Position numbers and translations under genes: made by a program. The notes under the pieces are model-generated. The model made no database searches and was not told where the DNA came from. It saw only the letters and a program-made list of their open reading frames with translations. From Candidatus Gastranaerophilales bacterium (GTDB taxonomy: Bacteria; Cyanobacteriota; Vampirovibrionia; Gastranaerophilales; Gastranaerophilaceae): a DNA stretch of 64,000 bases. Where the stretch lies: assembly GCA_944325885.1 (NCBI GenBank), contig CALVBT010000007.1, positions 23,965 through 87,964 on the forward strand. Reading direction: 5' to 3'. Shown piece by piece: positions 18,877-27,226 of this stretch. Within the stretch, counting starts at the first letter, position 1. Each line of letters opens with the position of its first letter.

Positions 18877-19257
18877 ATGTCAAAGTTTACTTCAGGGGGA
18901 TATAAAAAGAGTCTGTCTTATGCGCTGCAGGGGTTGAGCGTCGCATACAAATCCCAGAGAAATTACAGATTCCATCTTTTTGTCGGATTTCTGGCAATTG
19001 TCGGCGGAATAATTTTAAACTTTAAATGTATCGAATACTGTGTACTTATCCTTGCTATCAGTTTTGTTATTACTGCAGAACTTTTTAACTCGGTAATTGA
19101 GTTTGCTCTTGATGCGCTTTACAAAAACAAATACTCAAAAATGGTCAAAATGGCAAAAGACCTCTCAGCAGGAGTTGTACTCATTGCCGCAATGACAAGT
19201 ATTCTCATAGGGCTTATGCTCTTTGGCCGCAAGCTTTTGATAATGTTTTTGTATTAA
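18877..19257 (+). CDS. dgkA: Diacylglycerol/undecaprenol kinase
   Basis: A 126-residue membrane kinase of the DgkA family that phosphorylates diacylglycerol or undecaprenol. The N-terminal amphipathic region has SQRNYRFHL, the second helix carries the catalytic block AELFNSVIEFALD, and MAKDLSAGVVLIAA follows: the classic E-N-AIE and KD-AGAV motifs. Three membrane helices are visible. Placement behind ybeY favours the Gram-positive-type undecaprenol kinase reading. Its stop codon overlaps the stop of the convergent gene at 19254 by 4 nt (TTAA). Confidence 0.94.
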   Translation: MSKFTSGGYKKSLSYALQGLSVAYKSQRNYRFHLFVGFLAIVGGIILNFKCIEYCVLILAISFVITAELFNSVIEFALDALYKNKYSKMVKMAKDLSAGVVLIAAMTSILIGLMLFGRKLLIMFLY

Positions 19258-20114
19258 TACTCAGGGAGCCTGCAGGTCAACTTGTCGAGTATTGTCCTGC
19301 CTTTGAGCATTTGTTTCCATTTTTTCAGTTCTTTGCCTGAAAGTTCCAAATACGAAAAATAAGAATCCAGCGACCATAGCCTGTATGCGCCTGTTCTGTC
19401 GATTCTTCTTTTGCATTCGGCAAGATTTGTCATAGCCTGTGTTTTGTTTACATCAATAAAAAAGCGAAGACCCTTTTGCACTATAACAGGGACAATGTCC
19501 GTAAATTTTATCTCACTAGTTCTGACATCAAATTTTTGTTTAACAAGTTTGTTTAAATCTTTAAAATGTTTTATCTCTAACAAATCTTCTTCTATAGGCA
19601 AAAAGCCCATTTTTGTATGATACAAAGTTGCATGAGCAAGTGATTGTCTTGGAATTTTTTTTATCCCGAGCTGCAATGCCCGTTCTATTTGTATCTGGTC
19701 AAGCCTTATACCAACACCCAAATACTGTTTGCTAAAATTATCCATTTGACCCGACATCATGGAAAAAGAACCGTTTTTGTGCCGTTTTATGGAAAAAGTT
19801 TTTTCTCCTATTGGAATGCCAAATTCGTCTACTATTGTATATGTTTCTTCAACAGCATTTTCATAGGTTTTGCTCGGGCTTGATTTTACAACGACCTTCG
19901 CCTGAACAGGCCCGCCGGTTTGTGCATCTTTCAGATATATAGTATCCGGCCGTCCGCCCTTATACTGAAAAGTATCGCCGAGCATTTCAAACAGTGTTTT
20001 TGAATGAAAAACAGTTTCTTTTTTCATTTTCAAATAATTTTGTGACGACTCTTGAGCAAGCCCCGCCAGCTTTGGTCTTATTATTGATGTTATTGTTCCG
20101 GAAAAATTAATCAT
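19254..20114 (-). CDS. Hypothetical protein with GNAT-like segment
   Basis: A 286-residue protein of unclear family. Residues 65-165 are beta-rich, and the segment YLGVGIRLDQIQIERALQLG (near 150) followed by HATLYHTKMGFLPIEE looks like motif A and the closing strand of a GNAT acetyltransferase (QxxGxG then Y-K-GF). Upstream strands TYTIVDEFG and SIKRHKNGSF fit the same fold. The last 100 residues are helical and positively charged. No substrate can be inferred. It converges on dgkA with a 4-nt stop-codon overlap. The nrdJ terminator separates it from nrdJ, so it has its own promoter. Confidence 0.6.
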   Translation of the reverse strand: MINFSGTITSIIRPKLAGLAQESSQNYLKMKKETVFHSKTLFEMLGDTFQYKGGRPDTIYLKDAQTGGPVQAKVVVKSSPSKTYENAVEETYTIVDEFGIPIGEKTFSIKRHKNGSFSMMSGQMDNFSKQYLGVGIRLDQIQIERALQLGIKKIPRQSLAHATLYHTKMGFLPIEEDLLEIKHFKDLNKLVKQKFDVRTSEIKFTDIVPVIVQKGLRFFIDVNKTQAMTNLAECKRRIDRTGAYRLWSLDSYFSYLELSGKELKKWKQMLKGRTILDKLTCRLPEY

Positions 20115-20169
20115 TACAAAAAGTATAACGCTGTAATAAAAAAATTTTGCTATTTAATTTATTACATAC

Positions 20170-20202
20170 AAAAGCTCTGTTAAAAAATTTAACAGAGCTT
20201 TT
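20170..20202 (-). terminator. Terminator of nrdJ
   Basis: A perfect 15-bp stem, AAAAGCTCTGTTAAA (20170-20184) with TTTAACAGAGCTTTT (20188-20202) and a three-base loop. It lies just past the nrdJ stop on the minus strand. Confidence 0.85.
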
Positions 20203-20229
20203 TGTTGTTAAACCTATGCTTTAGATATT

Positions 20230-22230
20230 TTATGAACAACCGGAATATCCGCAGTTCAAGCAGATAAAGCAGCCTTCGCCATAGCCGAGAACGGCTCCGC
20301 ATTCGGGGCATTTATGTTCTTCACCCACGTGTTGAGCTTCCGGCAAATCTGCTTTTGGTTCTTCTATTGCTTTGATTTCTGGCATTTTCTTAGCATCTTT
20401 TTTCTCAAGGTTCATTGGCTGGAACTGTCTTGAGTTGTTACGATAAACAGTAATGCCTTTCAAATTGTTTTCGTAAGCCAAAAGATAAGAATCTGCAACA
20501 TCCTGTTTTGTGGCATTTTCTTCAAAGTTTACTGTTTTAGAAACAGCGTTGTCAGTATGCAGCTGGAATGCAGCCTGCATTTTTACATGCCAGTAAGGAG
20601 AAACATCGTGAGCGCAAACAAAGATTCTCTTAGCTTCTGCGGGAACTTCGTCGCAATGAGCCAGAGTTCCGTCAATAGAAATCTTTGTCATAAGCTCATC
20701 AGAATAGAAGCCGTGTTTTTTAGCATAAGCTTCAAAAATCGGGTTAACTTCTACGAGTTTTGTTCCGTCCATTACGTCACGGATAAATACAAGGCCGAAC
20801 AACGGTTCTACACCGCCTGATGCACCGGCAATCATAGAAATTGTACCGGTCGGAGCGATACAAGTAGTTGTAGCGTTTCTGATACCGTATTTTGCAATTT
20901 GTGCATCCAAATCAGCCCACATTTCATCAGTGATGATGCCTGCTGATTTGCCCTGATATTTATAAGTTAAAAACGGTTTTCCGTCCTTGAACACACCGTC
21001 ATACACGCTGCCTTTAAAGTTGCCGAATCTGCCTCTTTCTTTAGAGAGTTCGATTGATTTTACTTTTGACTGGTAATCAATAAATTCCATAATCTGAGAA
21101 GCGAGCTTTGTACCTTCTTCAGAGTTGTAAGCAATGCCGAGTTTCATAAGCATATCAGCCCAGCCCATTACGCCGAGACCGATTTTACGGTTGTTTTGAA
21201 CCATTTCTGAAATCTGAGGCAGAGGATAATTGTTGATAGCAATAACGTTATCCAAAAAGTGGATAGCTGTTTGTGTTGTTTCTGCCAGTCTGTCCCAATC
21301 AACAGAGTAATTTCCTTCACTGCCTTTGAGCATCAGTCCAAGGTTTATAGAACCGAGGTTGCAGGCTTCGTAAGGCAGAAGAGGAACCTCACCGCAAGGG
21401 TTTGTAGATTCGATTTCGCCAATCAACGGAGTCGGATTGTCAGAGTTCATATTGTCGATAAAGATGATACCCGGTTCACCGTTTTTCCATGCACCTTCTA
21501 CAATCAGGTCGAACACTGCTTTTGCATTCAGCTTGCCGACAGGCTGTTTTGTTCTCGGGTGGATAAGTTCGTAGTCTGTACCTGCTTTCAATGCTTCCAT
21601 AAACTTGTCTGTAATAGCAACAGAAATATTGAAATTGTTCAGCTTAAAGTTGTCAGACTTGCAGTTGATAAAATCTAAAATATCAGGGTGGTCAATTCTC
21701 AAGATACCCATGTTTGCGCCACGTCTTGTGCCGCCTTGTTTTACGGCTTCAGTAGCAGCGTTGAATACTTCCATAAAGCTGACAGGGCCGGAAGAAACAC
21801 CCATTGTAGAACGTACAACGTCGTTTTTAGGTCTTAATCTTGAGAAAGAAAAACCTGTTCCGCCGCCTGATTTGTGTATCAGAGCAGTGTTTTTAACTGT
21901 TTCAAAAATACCTTCAAGAGAATCTTCAACAGGCAATACAAAACAAGCTGCCAGCTGGCCCAGTTCTCTGCCTGCGTTCATCAATGTAGGTGAATTAGGC
22001 ATAAAGTAGCGTTTTGTAATAAAGTTATAAAATTCTTTTGTTGATTTGTTAACTTCCTCTTGAGTTGCACCGAATTTTTTGTCAGCTTCCGCAAGAGTAG
22101 AAGCAACTCTCAAAAACAAATCCTCGGGTCTTTCTGTAGGATTGCCCTGTGCATCTCTTTTTAAGTATCTTTTTTCCAAAACTTTAATTGCGTTTTGGGA
22201 CAAGTTAAGTTTTTCTTCCGTACAGTCCAC
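20230..22230 (-). CDS. nrdJ: Adenosylcobalamin-dependent (class II) ribonucleotide reductase
   Basis: Reduces ribonucleotides to deoxyribonucleotides using adenosylcobalamin as radical source, without oxygen dependence. It has 666 residues. The active-site region NPCGEVPLLPYEACNLGSIN is near residue 280, APTGTISMIAGASGG near residue 465 is the phosphate-binding loop, and the C-terminus has a redox/zinc module with CPECG and CLNCGYSGC. The start is GTG at 22230 with GGGGAGAT about 8 nt upstream; the residues after it match the usual NrdJ beginning. No cobalamin riboswitch was seen in its short leader. A B12 supply is implied. Confidence 0.96.
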   Translation of the reverse strand: MDCTEEKLNLSQNAIKVLEKRYLKRDAQGNPTERPEDLFLRVASTLAEADKKFGATQEEVNKSTKEFYNFITKRYFMPNSPTLMNAGRELGQLAACFVLPVEDSLEGIFETVKNTALIHKSGGGTGFSFSRLRPKNDVVRSTMGVSSGPVSFMEVFNAATEAVKQGGTRRGANMGILRIDHPDILDFINCKSDNFKLNNFNISVAITDKFMEALKAGTDYELIHPRTKQPVGKLNAKAVFDLIVEGAWKNGEPGIIFIDNMNSDNPTPLIGEIESTNPCGEVPLLPYEACNLGSINLGLMLKGSEGNYSVDWDRLAETTQTAIHFLDNVIAINNYPLPQISEMVQNNRKIGLGVMGWADMLMKLGIAYNSEEGTKLASQIMEFIDYQSKVKSIELSKERGRFGNFKGSVYDGVFKDGKPFLTYKYQGKSAGIITDEMWADLDAQIAKYGIRNATTTCIAPTGTISMIAGASGGVEPLFGLVFIRDVMDGTKLVEVNPIFEAYAKKHGFYSDELMTKISIDGTLAHCDEVPAEAKRIFVCAHDVSPYWHVKMQAAFQLHTDNAVSKTVNFEENATKQDVADSYLLAYENNLKGITVYRNNSRQFQPMNLEKKDAKKMPEIKAIEEPKADLPEAQHVGEEHKCPECGAVLGYGEGCFICLNCGYSGCS

Positions 22231-22285
22231 TGTAATATCTCCCCAAATCTAATAACTAATTTTGCTTAACTTATATTGTATAATA

Positions 22286-22312
22286 GAAAAACCATGACAA
22301 TGCAGTCATGGT
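22286..22312 (-). terminator. Terminator after the 707-residue gene
   Basis: ACCATGAC (22291-22298) pairs with GTCATGGT (22305-22312). On the minus strand the stem is followed by five T residues. Confidence 0.75.
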
Positions 22313-22348
22313 CTATAGTTTGTTACAATTTACAATATTATATAAAAA

Positions 22349-24472
22349 TTACCAGCCGGCACCCTGCTGCATAACCTGATGAGCAAGCGTATTTGAATCC
22401 ATTTTATTAATCAAGAATTCAAGCTCCTGAGTAATTTTTTGCAATTGTTCGTTAAATTCTCTTTGTGAAGCAGGCGGATTTTGCTGCAGGGTTCTTACAT
22501 CCTGCACGCATTTGTTAAGCGAAACATTTGTAAATGTTTCGGGATTAAAATATGACCTGCCGCCGACAGAAGCGAGCTGTCTGGCATTGTCCAAATCAGC
22601 CATAAGTGCCTGTGTCATATATCTGGCATAAGATTTTGAAATCAATGCTTTTTCTCGACCGCTGATATTGTGGCCGGATGACATGACAAGATATTTTGAA
22701 TCCATCAAATTGCGGTTGAACGGATTGTTGCCTGCTTCTTGAAGATTTTCGATTTTGCCCTGATTTGCGAGAGTACCCTGCACGCTGTGCAAGAAATCTG
22801 CGCATATTTGTGCAACAGGAATATCGTCACCATGTTTTTTGATGTATTCTCTTACATCAAAATTTTGTACAGCAGTATCAAGTGCGGAATAAATTTTGTT
22901 TAAATCACCTCTGTTGCCGGTTGTATAACGCAATTCACGTTTTAAATCACGGACATAGTCCTTGATTTCTCTGTTAATATTTCTTACGGCAGAAGAATTT
23001 GGTCGGCCTGTCCAGTTTTTGGTATTGTGAATCATCCCCTGAGGAAGACCTACATCACCTGCAGCATAAAACAATCTGTGCTGATTTCTGCTCACTTCAA
23101 ATCTGTTGGCAAAAGATTCATGCCATCTAAAATCATGCGGCCCCATCGCCCCCATCGCTCCCAGCATATTGCCGTGGCCAAAAGGCGGCTGACCGACGGG
23201 TCTGCCCAGACCTGCGGAAAATCTAACCACATCAGCAATTTGTTGACCGTCTGTATAACGCAACATACCAAGTATTTCACCCTTAGCCTGATTGATTCTT
23301 TGCTGAACCTTTCTCGGATCTGTTTCGTATTCTATGCCGGCCAGCACTTTCATTGCAGATCTGTACTGCGGTCTGTTCTGATAATCAGGAACAAGTGCTT
23401 TCAGCATTCCGATTGATGTTTCATCATTCAACATCTGGCTTACGATAAAATCTGCTGTTTTAGTTTTAAGCTGATTTTCTTCTCTGCTGTTTATATAACT
23501 GCCGCTTTGAGAAAATACGGAGTTTGCAAAACGGGCAGAATTGTACAAATCAGCATATTTGTCGCCTCTGTCTGCAGCATCATTAATTATTGCACCGGAA
23601 ACTGAAGGTCTGCCGCCCGGCGGATTGCTGCTGATTGTTCCGACAATTTTGTTTATATTGCTATGGTTTAAGAGTCTTTCGATTTGATTTTTGGCTTCTT
23701 CCACAGCTCTTTTTACTTCTGCGGGATTGTTTCCTCCTTCTGCAGCGTCAAGGAGTCTTGCTGCATTTCTGTATTCCGGATAGCTTTCAAAATAAGGATT
23801 TATTTGATTTAACAAATCAATATTGTCCTTTAACATTTGATTGACTATATAATCCGCAGCACTGTCTTTTATATTTTTTGCCTCGGCAGAGCTTATACCG
23901 CTGCCATATCTGGACAACCAGCTTTGAGAATCCTGAACAGTATTGTACAAATCTGCATATTTTGCCTCGCTGCCGCTTTTTTCATTTCTTATAATATTCG
24001 AAGAGGCCTGTCTGCCACGTTCCATTTGTTCAACTTTTTGCTGCGCAAACATGCCGAACTCCTGCACAACATCTGACATAACAATAGAACGTTCGCCCTT
24101 CATTTCATTCATATATCTGGCAATAAACTCTTCATCTATACTGCCAAGAAAAGATTTTACCTCCTGTGCTGACACATTCGGATTCTGTCTTTCATAATTT
24201 TGAGCATAAACTTCAATATATTTTTCCAGCTCTCGTTTCAAGGTGTTTGCATTGTTGGCAATTTCCTCTTTCATACCGTTTTTTCTTGCAGCATTATAAT
24301 TACGTTCCGTGTCACCGCTCATCAAACGTATGTCTACATTTTCTTCGTCCTGTGAATCACCGTTTATAACGTAATCGTTGCCCTGTTCCTGTTCAAGAAG
24401 CTTCTGGTATTCTTCCAAATCAACATACTGGACGTTCTTAATAAACGGATTAAAATTTACTGACCCTGCCAT
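22349..24472 (-). CDS. Large hypothetical protein with an internal duplication
   Basis: A 707-residue soluble, highly polar, mostly helical protein with no signal peptide or membrane segment. Two copies of a roughly 110-residue unit are visible, each opening KYADLYN (near residues 170 and 315) and containing ADYIVNQML or ADFIVSQML, then a PxYxxxPxYRxA segment, and ending with an Ile-rich helix. Linkers are Pro/Gly-rich, and a Gly/Met/His-rich stretch lies near 430. The C-terminal 200 residues are a different helical region. I recognise no family; it may be a structural or cytoskeletal-type protein. It has its own terminator and a long 5' spacer. Confidence 0.7.
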   Translation of the reverse strand: MAGSVNFNPFIKNVQYVDLEEYQKLLEQEQGNDYVINGDSQDEENVDIRLMSGDTERNYNAARKNGMKEEIANNANTLKRELEKYIEVYAQNYERQNPNVSAQEVKSFLGSIDEEFIARYMNEMKGERSIVMSDVVQEFGMFAQQKVEQMERGRQASSNIIRNEKSGSEAKYADLYNTVQDSQSWLSRYGSGISSAEAKNIKDSAADYIVNQMLKDNIDLLNQINPYFESYPEYRNAARLLDAAEGGNNPAEVKRAVEEAKNQIERLLNHSNINKIVGTISSNPPGGRPSVSGAIINDAADRGDKYADLYNSARFANSVFSQSGSYINSREENQLKTKTADFIVSQMLNDETSIGMLKALVPDYQNRPQYRSAMKVLAGIEYETDPRKVQQRINQAKGEILGMLRYTDGQQIADVVRFSAGLGRPVGQPPFGHGNMLGAMGAMGPHDFRWHESFANRFEVSRNQHRLFYAAGDVGLPQGMIHNTKNWTGRPNSSAVRNINREIKDYVRDLKRELRYTTGNRGDLNKIYSALDTAVQNFDVREYIKKHGDDIPVAQICADFLHSVQGTLANQGKIENLQEAGNNPFNRNLMDSKYLVMSSGHNISGREKALISKSYARYMTQALMADLDNARQLASVGGRSYFNPETFTNVSLNKCVQDVRTLQQNPPASQREFNEQLQKITQELEFLINKMDSNTLAHQVMQQGAGW

Positions 24473-24587
24473 AGATTTCTCCGATTTTTATTTTATTTTT
24501 GTTCCCTGTAATCATGTATACGGCAGGGTTTTAGATAAACTTTAGGTTTTATTACAGCCCGATTTACAATCCTTAATATTTGATATA

Positions 24588-24713
24588 GTCAACTGACTCC
24601 GACTACTTGTAGAACCTGTGCAATTGACAAGTCCGTTTTGTTAAACAAGTCCGGCACAGCCAACAAGTGCATGGGGTCACTTCCAAAGCTACAAACTGAA
24701 CCGCCTCAGACAT
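24588..24713. repeat. Interspersed repeat family 2, copy B
   Basis: Shares GTCAACTGACTCCGACTAC, the ACCTGTGCAATTG block, AAGTCCGTTTTGTTAAACAA and the 3' end GGGGTCACTTC...CCGCCTCAG with the copy at 38770, but lacks about 50 bp of the middle. CCTGTGC and GGCACAG inside it can pair. Confidence 0.85.
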
Positions 24714-24726
24714 AAATATAGACAAA

Positions 24727-24757
24727 CAAAAAAAACGGCTCATCTTTCGAAGAGCCG
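24727..24757 (-). terminator. Minus-strand terminator
   Basis: CGGCTC (24736-24741) pairs with GAGCCG (24752-24757). On the minus strand the stem runs into about eight T residues. It ends either yhaM mRNA or the candidate small RNA. Confidence 0.85.
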
Positions 24758-24970
24758 CCGGAATGAAAATTGCTTTACATTCCCCGTCTAATGTAGTGTG
24801 TGTGAAGTGTGAAGTAAATGAAGTGAAGTAAATTAATGAAGTAAGTAGTAAGTCTTTGATTAGCTTTTTAAGCTTTGTGGTTTGTTTTCTCTTTTCTCTA
24901 TATCTCTAATATGTTGTGGTTTATGTGGTTTAACCTTTGTCTCTATCTCTTTTTATCTCTCGTACTTATA
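24727..24970 (-). ncRNA. Candidate small RNA or long 3' UTR
   Basis: Minus-strand segment ending in a strong terminator and preceded by a second hairpin (GGAATG with CATTCC, about 24760-24785). Its body has no open reading frame of note but a TTACTTCA-type repeated pyrimidine stretch and a purine-rich 5' part. It lies 200-440 nt beyond the yhaM stop. The 5' end and promoter are not clear (TATATAAG at about 24965-24975 is one possibility), so it could instead be the yhaM 3' UTR. Confidence 0.4.
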
Positions 24971-25098
24971 TAAACAAATTTTGATATAAAAAATTGCTAT
25001 ATTGGAGTCATAAAAAGTATATATCTGTTACATAACTTAACATTGCAGATAAAAAACAAGTCAAAACTGCCTCAAAAAGGCAATATTAAACACTCATC

Positions 25099-25161
25099 TC
25101 AGTTGCCGAAAATAGTCATTATCGCAAGTATCACATTCCCGAGCAAATCAAATATACCCAT
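25099..25161 (-). CDS. Possible 20-residue hydrophobic peptide
   Basis: A micro-frame MGIFDLLGNVILAIMTIFGN starting 8 nt after the yhaM stop. It is an almost wholly hydrophobic, potentially amphipathic helix like small membrane peptides. The ribosome site is weak (a GGG about 12 nt upstream, inside the yhaM end), so translation is uncertain. Confidence 0.25.
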   Translation of the reverse strand: MGIFDLLGNVILAIMTIFGN

Positions 25162-25169
25162 CAGAATAT

Positions 25170-26000
25170 TTAACCCAAATCACTTATTGCTGTTTTGCCG
25201 AATTTTGCACTCAAATCATCAATATGATGCAAAAGATACAAACAAGGCTCCAAGTCCTTTTCGCCAAGGTCAACGATTGCGCCCCATTCACTGCGTCCGT
25301 GGTGGGCTGCTATCATTTTTGCAACAGTTTTAAAGCCGTTGGCCATACATGTTGAAAATCCCCACTGCGAATGCGTGAGCCATTCTTTTGGAAATTCCTC
25401 GTCATATTCTATGAGTCCTGATTCTTCATCAATTTTGTATTCAAAAATCTTGCCGAAGTCATGCATTATACACGCTGCATATATCTGGGATTTGTCCACT
25501 TTTTTATACATTACGGACATAAGAGTTTTTGCAATTTCCAGACACTCAAAAGTATGCTCAACCAGCCCGCCCAGATAATTGTGGTGCATGAGTCTGGCTG
25601 CAGGAGAAATTTTGAATTCTTTTTCATATTCAAACAATAAAGAAGAAACAAACTGTTTCAATTTTTCGTCTTCAATTTCGTTTGCATATTCGATAACAGC
25701 ATTGAACAGAGCATCTCTTTGAGCTTCATCCAGACCTATTTTTGCCTCGCTGACAAGTTCGAGATTGGAAATAAGGCAGTTATTATATTTTTCGTTATAA
25801 GAGCCGCCGAGGATTTTTACGTGATTGCCGGTGCGAAAAAGCTTGCTGTCCAGTCTGTTAAGAGCCTCTTCCCACAGTATGCAGTTTAGCAAAGACCCGT
25901 CCCCCAGATTTTTAAGCTGAAGTTTTCCCATTTTAGTGCCGGCTTTTGTATCCCCGACTGAGAATATCACTACTTCGTAAGTTTGAGTCAAATCTAACAT
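25170..26000 (-). CDS. yhaM: YhaM-type 3'-5' exoribonuclease (OB fold + HD domain)
   Basis: A 276-residue protein with an N-terminal OB-fold nucleic-acid-binding region (about residues 5-85, containing MGKLQLKNLGDGSLLNCILW) and an HD phosphohydrolase domain. The HD ligands are visible as LVEHTFECLEIA (near 148), AACIMHDFGKIFEY (near 175), LTHSQWG (near 208) and AAHHGRSEWG (near 235). This architecture matches Bacillus YhaM, which trims RNA and single-stranded DNA, at slightly shorter length. It stands alone on the minus strand, with a spacer of 170 nt to the divergent nucleotidyltransferase gene. Confidence 0.85.
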   Translation of the reverse strand: MLDLTQTYEVVIFSVGDTKAGTKMGKLQLKNLGDGSLLNCILWEEALNRLDSKLFRTGNHVKILGGSYNEKYNNCLISNLELVSEAKIGLDEAQRDALFNAVIEYANEIEDEKLKQFVSSLLFEYEKEFKISPAARLMHHNYLGGLVEHTFECLEIAKTLMSVMYKKVDKSQIYAACIMHDFGKIFEYKIDEESGLIEYDEEFPKEWLTHSQWGFSTCMANGFKTVAKMIAAHHGRSEWGAIVDLGEKDLEPCLYLLHHIDDLSAKFGKTAISDLG

Positions 26001-26174
26001 AATATACCTTTCTCTAATCCCGACGGTTTTCTATTATTCTAACATCAAAGATAAATTTTAATGTGTAAATGTGAAAGAATTGTAAATAATCTGCCGAAAA
26101 AATGTACAACATGCAGTGTTTCATAATACAATTTTAAGAAGATAAATTAATATCAAACGGGGAGAAAAAGAGTT

Positions 26175-27200
26175 TTGATTAAAAAAGCAATGGTTATGGC
26201 AGCAGGCGTAGGATCCAGACTAGACCCTCTTACACAAAAGATACCAAAACCGCTCGTCCCTGTTTTGAACAAACCGGTAATGGATATTCTGCTGCAAAAA
26301 CTCAAAAACTTTGGTGTAGAAAAAGTTATTGCAAACACACACTATCTCGGCGAACAAATCCAAAACCGCTACAGCGAAAATTCTCCGGTTGATATTGAGT
26401 TTTCGTTTATACACGAAACAGAACTCTCAGGCACTGCCGGCGGGGTCAAAAAATGCGAATCGTTTTTTGATGATGTTGAGGATTTTATTGTAGTGAGTGC
26501 TGACGGGCTGCACGATGCCGATATCGAAAAGGTTGTCCGTTCTCACTTTGAATCAGGCTGCATTGCCACAATGGCAATTGTAGGTGTTGAACACGAAGAA
26601 GTTTGCAAATACGGTGTCGTTGTCCCTTCAGAAAATCATACTGTTTTGGAATTTCAGGAAAAACCCTCGCTCGATGAAGCAAAAAGCAACTTTATCAACA
26701 CAGGGATTTATGTTTTTAACAAAAGGATTTTTGACTTTATTCCAGAAGGACAAAAATATGATTTTGCCAGAGATGTGTTCCCTTCTCTTCTTGAAGCGGG
26801 CGAAAAAATCAATACTTACAGAATCTATTCTTACTGGTCAGACATTGGTACAATAGACCAGTATATCCAGTCCAACAAAGATGCGCTTAACAGAAAAGTT
26901 ATGACACCCGAGCCGAATATTATGCGCAAATACGAGGCTGTTTACTCTGTCGGACACAATTGCAAAATCGACAAATCAATAAAATTTGTAAACAACGTCA
27001 TCATCGGCAACAACTGCAAAATAGGCAAAAATGTAACCCTTGATGATGTAATCCTCTGGGACAACACGGTTGTTGAGGACAATGTAGAGCTGAAAAGAGT
27101 CGTATCTGCGAACAACAATGTTTTCAAATCTTCCATAGAAGGCAAAGAAGAATGGAAGGTAATCGGCCCTGACAGTGTGATTGAAGCAAGTTTAGTTTAA
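26175..27200 (+). CDS. Sugar-1-phosphate nucleotidyltransferase
   Basis: A 341-residue NDP-sugar pyrophosphorylase, most like mannose-1-phosphate guanylyltransferase or glucose-1-phosphate thymidylyltransferase. The NTP-binding signature AAGVGSRLDPLTQKIPKP is at residues 9-26, ETELSGTAGG near 80 contacts the base, and DIGTIDQY near 226 closes the catalytic domain. The last 90 residues contain left-handed beta-helix hexapeptides (IGNNCKIGKNVTLDD). The start is TTG at 26175 with GGGGAGA upstream. The ATG at 26190 would cut the first strand. The nucleotide and sugar specificity cannot be fixed from sequence. Confidence 0.88.
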   Translation: MIKKAMVMAAGVGSRLDPLTQKIPKPLVPVLNKPVMDILLQKLKNFGVEKVIANTHYLGEQIQNRYSENSPVDIEFSFIHETELSGTAGGVKKCESFFDDVEDFIVVSADGLHDADIEKVVRSHFESGCIATMAIVGVEHEEVCKYGVVVPSENHTVLEFQEKPSLDEAKSNFINTGIYVFNKRIFDFIPEGQKYDFARDVFPSLLEAGEKINTYRIYSYWSDIGTIDQYIQSNKDALNRKVMTPEPNIMRKYEAVYSVGHNCKIDKSIKFVNNVIIGNNCKIGKNVTLDDVILWDNTVVEDNVELKRVVSANNNVFKSSIEGKEEWKVIGPDSVIEASLV

Positions 27201-27226
27201 GAAAATAAAAAAGGAAGCACGAAACA

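Larger units (their letters stand above)
24473..25098. other. Long intergenic region with repeat copy B and a candidate RNA
   Basis: No convincing protein gene here. The left part (24588-24713) is repeat copy B. A minus-strand terminator follows at 24727-24757. From 24780 to 24850 the plus strand is a low-complexity run built from GAAGTAAAT/GAAGTGAAG words, and from 24890 to 24965 the minus strand is purine-rich with repeated GAGATA. Confidence 0.6.

Noticed and set aside
22231..22348. Cobalamin riboswitch upstream of nrdJ
   Set aside because: The leader is only about 60 nt beyond the neighbouring terminator and shows none of the B12-box sequence.
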